The notes under the pieces: model-generated
Databases searched by the model: none
Told to the model about the DNA's origin: nothing
The model's input: only the letters and a program-made list of their open reading frames with translations
Translations under genes and position numbers: made by a program
NCBI GenBank assembly: GCA_036873755.1
Contig: JAVTVY010006821.1
Coordinates: 124,001 to 188,000, forward strand
Length of the DNA stretch: 64,000 nucleotides
Reading direction: 5' to 3'
Source: Hanleya hanleyi
Lineage: Eukaryota > Mollusca > Polyplacophora > Lepidopleurida > Hanleyidae
Shown here: piece by piece, positions 52,725-61,570 of the stretch
Layout of the letters: the number at the start of each line of letters is the position of its first letter
Position numbering within the stretch: position 1 is the first letter of the stretch

Positions 52725-53365
52725 ATTACAACACATATAAGGGAAGTGGGAAGAGGTGCCGACATACTGACAGAGCCACATGACTTCACAGTATAGTCTT
52801 CCGGTTAACCTATTCTAAAGCACATACCAAGAATCTAACGATTCGTGATATGTGTTGTATCTCAGGTACGCTTTTATTGTACCTGTTCATGTGGCAACTT
52901 GGATGATATGACCACACGGCCCCTAGCACCGGCATAAGCGGTATTAGATACAAATCGTGAGGGCTATGATGGAAATGCTCTGACAACTCGTATATTGGTA
53001 ACTGGTGAGCTGTTTCGCTGTGACAACTCGTACACTGGGGATTGGTGAGCTGTATCGTCGTCAGATGAAAAATGACAGCATTTAACACAAAAGACTAGTC
53101 TGTAAGGCCCGATGTCGACCCAGCATCAACTTCCCGCAAATGCCAACATATATCAAGACCAAAAGATCTGTACAGGGGGCGGGCCTCTGGGACAAAACGT
53201 CCACCAGCAGAATCTCTTCATATACAGGTAAAAATTACAACACATATAAGGGAAGTGGGAAGAGGTGCCGACATACTGACAGAGCCACATGACTTCACAG
53301 TATAGTCTTCCGGTTAACCTATTCTAAAGCACATGCCAAGAATCTAACGATTCGTGATATGTGTT
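52725..53365. mobile_element. TRIM-like unit: 374 bp flanked by ~133-bp direct repeats
   Basis: The direct repeats 52725-52859 and 53234-53365 are nearly identical (ACATACCAAG versus ACATGCCAAG the visible change). Each has inverted ends, ATTACAACACATAT and ATATGTGTT. The internal part has no ORF and holds a 50-bp tandem motif (GTGACAACTCGTA, ATTGGTGAGCTGT). A single copy of the repeat sits in Gypsy-A U3 (41911-42031) and a 22-bp remnant in the second Penelope copy (15015-15036). Repeats flanking a non-coding core, plus a solo repeat elsewhere, resemble a terminal-repeat retrotransposon in miniature, though I see no clear primer site. Confidence 0.55.
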
Positions 53366-53395
53366 CCTATTCCATATTCCACATAACAGTATTAG

Positions 53396-53527
53396 GTAGA
53401 TACTTCATGTAGGAGGCTATTGTCTGAGTCTTTGTGCAGCTGAAAAGGCTCAAGTCTAGACATATTGTTGTACCCAGACTTCGCTATTGTATGCTTTGTC
53501 TCGTGATTCTTACATGGAGTATGAACC
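53396..53527. mobile_element. 132-bp MITE with 9-bp target duplication
   Basis: The 9-bp CAGTATTAG stands on both sides (53387-53395 and 53528-53536); the uninterrupted Penelope copy has it once (near 8240). The insert has short imperfect inverted ends (ATACTTCATGT and ACATGGAGTAT). A 9-bp duplication is usual for Mutator-like elements. Confidence 0.7.
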
Positions 53528-53632
53528 CAGTATTAGCACCAAATTCAAAAAGACAACCATAGTATTTATAAACATAGGCTAGTTTCCTGCAAGAGAGAGG
53601 CGGTCAACAAGACATCATGATGTTCTGAAAAT

Positions 53633-54620
53633 GTCAGATTGTAGGAAAACCCCAACAATCTATAAAACCAGCACCATTAATACCGATTAGGGCATTTGAA
53701 GAACCATTCAATAAGGTTTTGGTGGATTGTGTCTGTCCCCTACCCAGGACAAAGTCTGGACATAAATATTTGCTGACCATCATGGATGTGACCACTAGAT
53801 TTACTGCAAAGGCAGTAGTGGAAGCTTTGCTTCAGTTTTTCACTCGATATGGCCTCAACAAAGAGATTCAATCTGATCAGAGGTCAAATTTCATGTGCGG
53901 CCTTTTCCAGGAAGACATGCACGAGTTAAGCACAAGACAACTAGTCTACAGCCTATCATCCACAGTCACATGGCTCTTTAGAACGATATCACCAGACTAT
54001 GAAGAGCACCCTGATAGTTGGGACAAAGGTATATCATTTGTTCTATTTGCGACAAAGGACATGTTCAATGAGTTAACAGGCTTCATACCATTTGCGTTAC
54101 TCTGTGGTCATGATGTCCATTAAAGATGATAAGAAAGAGGTTTCTTTGTGAGGTTGAGGAGACTATCCTCTTGGACTATGTATCTACCTTCAGAGAAAGA
54201 CTAAGGCATGCGATGTAGCCAAAGAACATCTTAACTATTCTCAAAAGGTCATAAAAAGCCGATTTGACACCAACGCCTAGGCTCGTTATCCTTGCAAGGT
54301 GAGCCACTGACAGCTAGGTGTAGTGGACTTCGTCGCATAGAGAAGACACTTTCTGTAGTCAACTGTTATTTGTACTCCAGATCGGAGGAAAACCCCGAGG
54401 TATGTCACATTAACATAATGAAGAAATACCACTCACATGAACCAGGTCTATTGGTAGGGGTAGTTAATGTAGTTAGGCAGCAATACAATGACTCAAACAT
54501 TATTGAAGAACCTGATAGCAAAGACTTAACACAGTCTCATATAGAACCCTTGGCAGCAAAGCTGTCAAACTCAAGATGTTCTAGAGAACCGCGACAGTAT
54601 ATTGATTCATTTTTCTGAAT
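53633..54620 (+). pseudogene. Gmr1-like integrase core and C-terminal domain
   Basis: From 53642 the frame reads IRAFEEPFNKVLVDCVCPLP (first Asp of DDE), TKSGHKYLLTIMDVTTRF, VVEALLQFFTRYGL and IQSDQRSNF (second Asp). The segment with the catalytic Glu is deleted or scrambled (SSTVTWLFRTISPDYEEHPD). It continues DKGISFVLFATKDMFNELTGF to a stop at 54121. Broken frames (VAKEHLNYSQKVIKSRFD) and 54292-54618 (QGEPLTARCSGLRRIEK, EVCHINIMKKYHSHEPG) give the C-terminal domain. It is not functional. Confidence 0.8.
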
Positions 54621-55020
54621 AGCAGAAAGCAAATATTAAGGATTTGCTCATTGACTACAAAATCATTATTTTCAGACAAGCCAGGTTGTACCCATCCTGC
54701 TGTTCATAAGGTGGTTGTAGGTTAGGCTCAGCCTATCAAACAATCTATACAGGCTTAATCCTGTAAAGTTAGGTCAGGTACAAAAGGTTAACTACATGCT
54801 AGAGTATGATAATACTGAGCCAATCCAGAGTAGCTGGTATTCATACCTAAACCGGATGGTTCACAAAGGCTCTGTATAGTTTATCATAAAGTAAACACTG
54901 ATTCCTATCCGATTCCTAAAATGGAAGACTTGATTGGGTCGGTCAGGCTGCGTATGTGACCAAGATAGACTTGCTAAAAGGCTACTGGCAGGTACCTTTG
55001 TGTAGGCTACTCTAATGAGC
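54621..55020 (+). pseudogene. Gmr1-like reverse transcriptase, N-terminal remnant
   Basis: Frames downstream of integrase read LLIDYKIIFSDKPGCTHPAV, AQPIKQSIYRLNPVKLGQVQ, NYMLEYDNTEPIQSSWYSY, then a DSYPIPKMEDLIG- and LLKGYWQVPLC-like end. These are the RT entry and fingers of this lineage, here after the integrase instead of before it. The element is cut at about 55020 before the catalytic palm. Confidence 0.75.
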
Positions 55021-55098
55021 AGACTACAATAAAATAAACCAGAGTACACAGAGTTCAGTAGGAATATTAAAGATATATTTATTCTATAAACAGGTATG

Positions 55099-55240
55099 TA
55101 GCATTTTATACCCTATCAAAACGGTGATGTTTTATTCCCTAAACAAATGGTGATGTAAGATACCCTATCAAAACGGTTACATAACGGCGATATTATGTAC
55201 CGGTGACGTTTTATACCCTATGAAAACGGTGACCAACCAG
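55099..55240. repeat. Minisatellite, about four units
   Basis: Units of about 26-45 bp share (T)TATACCCTATCAAAACGGTGAYG with variations (TTATTCCCTAAACAAATGGTGATG; GATACCCTATCAAAACGGTTAC; TTATACCCTATGAAAACGGTGAC). It follows directly after the truncated Gmr1-like RT. Confidence 0.7.
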
Positions 55241-57234
55241 TCTATTAAGTTGCTATGATGTTACGGTTGTTTCATGTCTACAATGTAAACAAAGGATAAT
55301 ATCATGAGCAAATCCGTACAAAACAGAACCATGCCTGCAATGATATGACACTTTACCAACAATGAGTTATTAACATACAAGTTAGCCTGCATATACATGT
55401 ACAAAACAATGTATATATAATGTAAAACTTCTTTGAAATTTACATGTAACTTGTCACGAGTTATTTCTTGTAAAAACTACTCCAAATGTTCCCAGTTCAG
55501 TGATTAAACTATAAACCTAACAATACACAAAGTATTCTGTATCAGGACATCCTGTTTTGGTCCTTAACACCATAGCGTTTTCGCTATAATCCTGGAGTCT
55601 ATTACATAACTCGAAGAAACTCTAATTGTGTACATATTTATATAACACAATTATCAGTACAATGTTACAATGTCCTGAACATATCAACGAACCTGATAGC
55701 AACCAACAGATCACATGGCCAACAATCTCATGTTGTACCTGGCCCATTCCACGATGTTGTTTGGAATTACCTGTTAAAGTAGGAATACACTATCTAATAT
55801 GGTGTATGCTAATATTTCTATACAATTGAACTACAATGCATGATAAAATCTAATACACTACAATACAATAATTATTTACAGATTAGGTCACTTTTGACTG
55901 CTCATATGACCCAAGTCGGACACACAAACAATCTGCCAGAATCCTATACATGTATAACAATATAACATACATAAATAGTCTCCTCCAAACTAGGATTATT
56001 TAGATAAACCTCTAGTTGGGAGCTGAACAGATTCCCACATTAATATTATGAACCATGACATACCTTTACTATTGTAGGATATACATATAGAAAGGAATTT
56101 AAATAAAATGGAAATCACTGGCAAGCTCAACTGCATTAGAATGTAAAGCTATGAAATATAGAAGCCCAACCTGTGGCTATTCTACCATAAACCTGCTCTA
56201 TGGAAAGATACTTTTCCTGCATGGGCATAAGGCGTATCACCATTTCACAGTGCACATATATATGGAACAAATTATGGTAGAAGTTAGAACATCTAAAATT
56301 GTATTAATATATATCTTGACAATGATCAACAAATGATTTAAAATGTCTATATAATTATTGTTAAATGCTCAAATGTAACATTTAACAATAGGGACAATTA
56401 TACGAGTCTTTTTACATTATCCATGCTATTTAAGAAAAGACAATTTACTTACTGACATCTCCAGAGAATGACAAGCCTGCTTGGAGCACAATCCAAATAG
56501 CCTCGACATGATTGTTCAAATGTTCTTACGGACCAATACTGATTTCCAATATTACATCGCTTTTTACAATACACAGCAGATCAATAGATTTACCAGGTTA
56601 AATCATACTTCCATCTTGGGCCGCTCTCTGAGAAATTCTGCTGTCAGACCCAAAATACGTTCGGCTTACCGCTGGCACATCATGGACACAGTGGGTGCAT
56701 CCCATGATGACCAGAACCGAACGGAGCCTGTACGCAACCCAGCTGCAAGACTAACCATGGGGGACTATTCACCTGGTTATAAAGACCTGTCCTCCCACAC
56801 TAACCTACCCACCTCACTAGGATGGTTTGATAACCTATTTCCTGTTTATAACCTTTTGACCAACTTAGTACACATACAGCATCCCTTCCGGTCAACGGTG
56901 AACAAATACCATCACCTACTGCACTGAGATAGCACTATCACACATCCTGGTGATAGTGGAATGTACTAACGTTAGTTAAAGCAATAAACCATAGATGTGA
57001 TATTCAGGTATAGCCACATTAAACTGCAACACATCTAAATACGGGTCTTCACATGTAAAATATAGACCAGTATAAAATCACCAATGTATGGTGAAAGCTA
57101 CTTTTAACAGAACTTTGACAAAAAGCGCAATAAAGAACTCTAGCATTAAACTAATCAAAATATTAATAAAAATGACCTAACTATAATTGTAAAAATAATT
57201 AGAGCCGGTCACATTTGTCTGACAGGGCTAAAGA
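55241..57234. other. AT-rich stretch without a supported gene
   Basis: About 2 kb with frequent stops. One 148-codon plus-strand frame (56481-56927) opens at TTG, shows no domain and has no promoter or splice signal that I can defend. No repeat structure was seen beyond the minisatellite at its left edge. Confidence 0.4.
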
Positions 57235-57458
57235 AATAATAAACATTTATAAACAATGTTACTATTTATAACCAAATCAAACCTGCTTTGCTTATGCCTA
57301 ATCTCCATTAGGAAGAACAATACAAACTGTTAAAAACGGAAGTTAAAACCAAAAGTTGTCTCCCCCTGGGGAGTTATCTGCCCCTAGGGGAGCTCTCTCT
57401 TTCATCCCAGTGAGGTTACTATATAAGCTCTGCTCACGCCATTCACATCCTCTTTCTC
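57235..57458. repeat. DIRS left (3') inverted terminal repeat
   Basis: The inner 180 bp (57279-57458) run from AAACCTGCTTTGCTTATGCC to CATCCTCTTTCTC and are inverted at 63773-63952. The outer tip (57235-57278, AATAATAAACATTTATAAAC...) is unique to this side and is complemented in the internal region at 57540-57588. Confidence 0.9.
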
Positions 57459-58478
57459 ATTGTAATAATCCGAGACCTGTAGTGTGCAAGGCCGCGGAGT
57501 GAGGGGACTGAGGGGACGGAAGGGAGGGACAATCAAAGCAAAGCAGGTTTGATTTGGTTATAAATAGTAACATTGTTTATAAATGTTTATTATTTATTAC
57601 CCAAATCGTAAACCTGCTTTGCTTATGCCTCACTACCAACATATGGAGGTGGGAACCTCGGCCTTGTTGTAGCTCCAAAAGCAGGCTGAGTAACCGCTGG
57701 GATGACACAGACATGGGCATAGATATGACACATTAATACTCAACAAGAGAACCCTGGTCGGTGACGCAAATGGGTAATTCATGGAGTTGATATAGAAGTT
57801 ACTTATCTTGAGTGTCTCATCCATGTAGCTGTGATCGTGGATGTGGTACAAACAATATTACCAATACGAAGGAACCCGGGCAGTTGCTACTATGAGTATT
57901 CGATTGGTAAGCAATGAATGATCAGGGGAGAGGCGATATGCACAGCTACCCGCAGCATACACGGTGACCATCTTACACCACCCTCAGTCCGCAAGCCGTC
58001 TTATGTCAACTCTCTGTACTTTAGTCCTTGAGGCTTGATCCGGTGTTGTGAGTTGACAGCGGTTGCCCTGAGTCTACTCTCCGTCTTACGTCAACTTTCT
58101 GTACTTTAATCCCTGTTGATGACACTGGTAACCTGAAACAGACATTAGTACTCACAAAAGTGTCAGTTCTTTGTACGTTGAACTTGTGAGTTGACAGCAG
58201 GTGACTCAGCTGAGATGATCTAGAAGAAGGTCATAGCTTCAACCTGAAATGACACAAGCAAATCTGCAGTAAAGGCAAAGATTAAAACTCACCATTGTGT
58301 CAGGCCTTGATTGATGACTTGAGAGTCGGTGGCTGGCAAGCTGACCCATTACTTCTTTCTTAGGTGATCATGTAGTATGTGGACATATGATATGATTGAG
58401 AGATGAGATGAGATGATACAGCAAGCTGGCTGACTTGCTGCGATGATGAAAATTGCCCCCCCCCCTCTTTTTTGAAAG
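57459..58478 (-). other. DIRS 3' non-coding region
   Basis: Between the left ITR and the recombinase stop. It holds the internal complementary region (57540-57630) and otherwise only short frames. Two imperfect copies of a CCGTCTTA(T/C)GTCAACT(C/T)TCTGTACTTTA segment lie near 57998-58025 and 58081-58110. A C10 run (58457-58466) precedes the recombinase stop. Confidence 0.6.
57540..57630. repeat. DIRS internal complementary region
   Basis: 57540-57588 is the reverse complement of the left outer tip (57235-57287). 57587-57630 (ATTTATTACCCAAATCGTAAACC...) is the reverse complement of the right outer tip (63931-63971). They meet at GTTTATTATTTATTACC. In the DIRS model this segment templates joining of the two ends into a circle that the recombinase then inserts. 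Confidence 0.9.
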
Positions 58479-60581
58479 TTACTTGACCACATGCTGGGCA
58501 GCCTCCAGCGGCCCAAGCGTGGACATTCTATCTGATTGCACTGACATATCCCTCAGATAGAAATTAGTGAAGGTAGAATTTGCCGTCCATGCGCAGGACT
58601 GGACAATGTTATGAAGGGACAAGTTCTTCCATAAAGGCCATGACGTAGCGATGGCACGAATTTCATGAGAAGAAGCAGTAGACAACAGAGGGGGAGCGTC
58701 AATGGCCAATTGATATGACCACTTTATGGTCTTCTTCAACCAAGAAGCAATGGTATTCTTAGTAATGTCACGCACTGCAGACGGCCGAAGGGACAAGAAT
58801 AATAGACGACGAGAGCCCCGACCGGGATCGGTACGAGTGAGATAGTGGCGTATGGCTCGAACAGGGCATAACAGAAGGTCGTCTTCAAGGTCATGCACGA
58901 AGTCTGATAACGCAGGGATGGAATACAAACGTTGAGCACATGGACCTAGGCGAACAGACTCATTTTTGGCGATGAACTCAGGGACGGGTCGAAAGGAGAT
59001 GCGAGACCAATCCGCCGTCCAGGTCATAGATGATCTCTCAAGAGCATGAAGTTCAGACACTCTAGACGCCAAAGCAAAAGCCGCCAGAAAAGCAGTCTTA
59101 TAGGAAACAGCTTTTAAAGAAGCGGACTGTAAGGGTTCAAAGGGCGGACGAATCAGAGCACACAGAACCACACCGATATCCCATTTCGGTAACAGCTGGC
59201 GAGTACGGCGAGACTGTAACGCGAAGGCGCGAATGAGCGCAGAGATATTGTCGTTAAGGCTAATGTCGCTGCCGGAGGTAAGACGTAACACCCTAGCCAA
59301 AGCAGATCGATACCATACAATGGTGCTGATTTGAAATTTCTTATCACGGTGAAGGTGAAGGAGGAAGTCAGCTACGAGGGAAATAGAGGCAGTCGGGATC
59401 GGCATCACGTTCTCGGCACCAGGAGACGAAATAGGCCCATTTCGCCTGATAGAGCTGCGATGTGGAAGATCGATTGGCTGAAACCATCGTCCGTGCAACC
59501 TCTGCTGAAAATCCATGGACTGAGAGTGCATTCTGGATAGTCTGCAGACGTGTAGGTTGAGCCACCGTGGGTTGTGATGAAGAATCCCGTGCGGTTGACG
59601 TAACAGGCTGGGCCAAACTGGAAGACAACGCGGCGGGGCAGTGAGAAGTGGAACCAGAACCGGAAACCACTGACGACGAGGCCACCACGGAACCACGAGC
59701 AGAATGACGCAGTCGTGTTGAGAAATCTTTTGAAGAACTTCCTGAATCAGGGCCATAGGTGGGTAGGCATAAGCCAGGAAGTTGTCCCAGTTGATTGAAA
59801 GAGCGTCGATGGCGAAAGCTTGAGGGTCCAGAATCGGACTGCCGAAGAGGGCTAGCTGCGCATTGTTCCTCGTCGCAAACAGGTCGATCAAGGGCGACTC
59901 CCAGACGCTGCAGATCTGATGAAAAACCTCCGGATGAAGTTGCCATTGGGTCTGAAGAACGGTGTCGGGACGAGACAGGCGGTCCGCTAAGACATTGAGC
60001 CGACCCGGAACATGGCGAGCATTGAGATGACAATGATGAATGAGAGCCCAGTCGTAAAGATCCCACACCAGACGAAACGTTGAGAGCGATCGGGTGGTAC
60101 CCATCTTGTTGTTGTGGGCAATGACCGTGGAGTTGTCCGTCGCGATGAGAAGAGACGAATTCATGAGACGTTGACTCCAATGTTGAACTGCTAGGATGAC
60201 TGCCTTCATCTCCAGAAGGTTGACCATCTGCCGGACACCTCCAGGCCGTCCAGATGGGCTCCCCAGCCGGTCTCGGAAGCATCGGTGTAAAGATGGTGAA
60301 CTGGGGCCGGAAATCGGAATGGAACTCCCCGCATGACGTTGTGGCGGGACTGCCACCAAATCAGATGTGGATGTAGAGACGTCAATACCGGAACCGCAGG
60401 ATTGAGAGAAGACGTCTGTAGATAAGGAGACAGATGGTACTGCGGTGGCCGAACCTGGAGACGACCGTAATGAGTAAGGTCCTGCGTGGAAGTGAGTAAA
60501 TCCAGCAGACTTTGCCACTGCAGACGTGTCTGAGACGTTGATGACAAAAACTTTAGTATCAACAGCTGAATTTTGGTCCAA
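58479..60581 (-). CDS. DIRS RNase H, methyltransferase-like and tyrosine recombinase
   Basis: One 700-codon frame without a clear ATG. Early part: end of RNase H (NLLEMKAVILAVQHW, LLIATDNSTVIAHNN, HVPGRLNVLADRLSR). Then the methyltransferase-like part (PLIDLFATRNNAQLALFGSP, VILLVVPWWPRRQWFPVL). From about residue 395 comes the recombinase catalytic domain: SRVSELHAL (Arg), SSHEIRAIA (H-x-x-R, about 639-642) and FYLRDM (Tyr, about 675). The recombinase N-terminal domain (RLQTIQNALSVHGFS, YQAKWAYFVSWCRERDADP) lies in another frame (60282-59368). A single-base indel near 59400 therefore breaks this copy. Confidence 0.85.
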   Translation of the reverse strand: MDQNSAVDTKVFVINVSDTSAVAKSAGFTHFHAGPYSLRSSPGSATAVPSVSLSTDVFSQSCGSGIDVSTSTSDLVAVPPQRHAGSSIPISGPSSPSLHRCFRDRLGSPSGRPGGVRQMVNLLEMKAVILAVQHWSQRLMNSSLLIATDNSTVIAHNNKMGTTRSLSTFRLVWDLYDWALIHHCHLNARHVPGRLNVLADRLSRPDTVLQTQWQLHPEVFHQICSVWESPLIDLFATRNNAQLALFGSPILDPQAFAIDALSINWDNFLAYAYPPMALIQEVLQKISQHDCVILLVVPWWPRRQWFPVLVPLLTAPPRCLPVWPSLLRQPHGILHHNPRWLNLHVCRLSRMHSQSMDFQQRLHGRWFQPIDLPHRSSIRRNGPISSPGAENVMPIPTASISLVADFLLHLHRDKKFQISTIVWYRSALARVLRLTSGSDISLNDNISALIRAFALQSRRTRQLLPKWDIGVVLCALIRPPFEPLQSASLKAVSYKTAFLAAFALASRVSELHALERSSMTWTADWSRISFRPVPEFIAKNESVRLGPCAQRLYSIPALSDFVHDLEDDLLLCPVRAIRHYLTRTDPGRGSRRLLFLSLRPSAVRDITKNTIASWLKKTIKWSYQLAIDAPPLLSTASSHEIRAIATSWPLWKNLSLHNIVQSCAWTANSTFTNFYLRDMSVQSDRMSTLGPLEAAQHVVK

Positions 60582-61570
60582 CGGTCCTCTGGGGGGCGTA
60601 CCAGTTGTAGACGTGTATCGAACACCGCCCCGATGTAACGGCGAATTTGTGCCGGAATCAACTCCGACTTCAGAGGATGAGGAATGAAGCCGAGATCACG
60701 TAAAACAAGCAGAGTGAACCGGACCTGCGCGTTGAGAAGGGACTTGTCTGCAGCCCACAAGAGGATGTCGTCGATATATACCTCGATTTGAATACCCCGA
60801 AGATGTAGAAACGCCATGACTGGTGAAGTGATACGGGTGAATAGCCAGGGGGCGATGTTGACACCGAACGGAAGGACTTGCCACTCGAACCGACGATCGT
60901 TGATAGTGAAGCGCAGGTAACGCCGATGACGAGGGTGAATAGGAATATGGAGATAAGCGTCCTGAAGATCGACTGAGGCCAACCAATCCCGGTGATGTAC
61001 GCGGGCCCGAATCGATGATACAGTAGCCATCTTGAAATGAGGAGGGGTGATTAGATGATGCTTGTTTAATGTCTTGAGGTCGATTACCATCCTCATCTGA
61101 TCCGAATCTTTCTTCGGAACCAGGAAAACATGGCTGTAGAATCCTACGCTGTCTTCGGTACGTGGTAACTCCCGGACGGCTCCCTTGTCGATGAGTGTGG
61201 TGACCGAAGACAGAAGTGTCTGCATGTGACCTGCGAGAACTGGCAGGCGGGAGGGACGAGGCCAAGCGATGAGTTTGGGCAGGGACTGAAAATTGAATAG
61301 GAAGCCAAACTTCAAGATCTTTATAATCCAGTCGTCGTCCGTTATAAGCCGCCAATTCTCGCAGAAATACTGTAGACGGCCGCCCACGACCTGATGACTG
61401 AAAGGACGGAAGGCGGGTAGTTGAAAATCTACGGCCTGATTGGAAACGGAAATCGGATAGTCATTTGTTGGATTGTCCATCACGTCTGGAAGACCTCCCA
61501 CGGGCGGAACGGCGACCACGGCCTCGTGGAGGTTTGTCGAAGCCACGAAAACTACCCCGAGGAACCACAT
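60206..61570 (-). CDS. DIRS reverse transcriptase (454 codons)
   Basis: It starts at ATG 61570, overlapping the gag frame by 110 nt, as is usual in DIRS. RT motifs in order: RMVIDLKTLNKHHLI, LASVDLQDAYLHIPIHPRHR (first catalytic Asp), WQVLPFGVNIAPWLFTRI and IEVYIDDILLWA (YIDD). RNase H begins with HLYTDASETGWGAHLDG, but the frame stops at 60206 and the rest continues in the 60581-58479 frame, so a frameshift near 60210-60240 has cut it. It makes the single-strand DNA copy of the element. Confidence 0.85.
   Translation of the reverse strand: MWFLGVVFVASTNLHEAVVAVPPVGGLPDVMDNPTNDYPISVSNQAVDFQLPAFRPFSHQVVGGRLQYFCENWRLITDDDWIIKILKFGFLFNFQSLPKLIAWPRPSRLPVLAGHMQTLLSSVTTLIDKGAVRELPRTEDSVGFYSHVFLVPKKDSDQMRMVIDLKTLNKHHLITPPHFKMATVSSIRARVHHRDWLASVDLQDAYLHIPIHPRHRRYLRFTINDRRFEWQVLPFGVNIAPWLFTRITSPVMAFLHLRGIQIEVYIDDILLWAADKSLLNAQVRFTLLVLRDLGFIPHPLKSELIPAQIRRYIGAVFDTRLQLVRPPEDRWTKIQLLILKFLSSTSQTRLQWQSLLDLLTSTQDLTHYGRLQVRPPQYHLSPYLQTSSLNPAVPVLTSLHPHLIWWQSRHNVMRGVPFRFPAPVHHLYTDASETGWGAHLDGLEVSGRWSTFWR

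Larger units (their letters stand above)
52666..53632 (-). mobile_element. Third Penelope-like 3' fragment, itself interrupted
   Basis: 52666-52724 and pieces of 53366-53632 match the 3' UTR of the element at 8141-9745 (ACAAGCGTCTAGAC, CAGCCGTCGTCCATTA; then CCTATTCCAT, ACAGTATTAG, CACCAAATTCAAAAAGACAA, GGTCAACA). It starts at the common 3' terminus and is 5'-truncated before any RT. It split the Gmr1-like integrase between the zinc domain and core. Two further insertions break it (52725-53365 and 53396-53527). Confidence 0.75.

Noticed and set aside
56481..56927. 148-codon plus-strand frame as a gene
   Set aside because: It opens at TTG, has no domain, no promoter or splice signal and an ordinary AT-rich setting; I could not support it.
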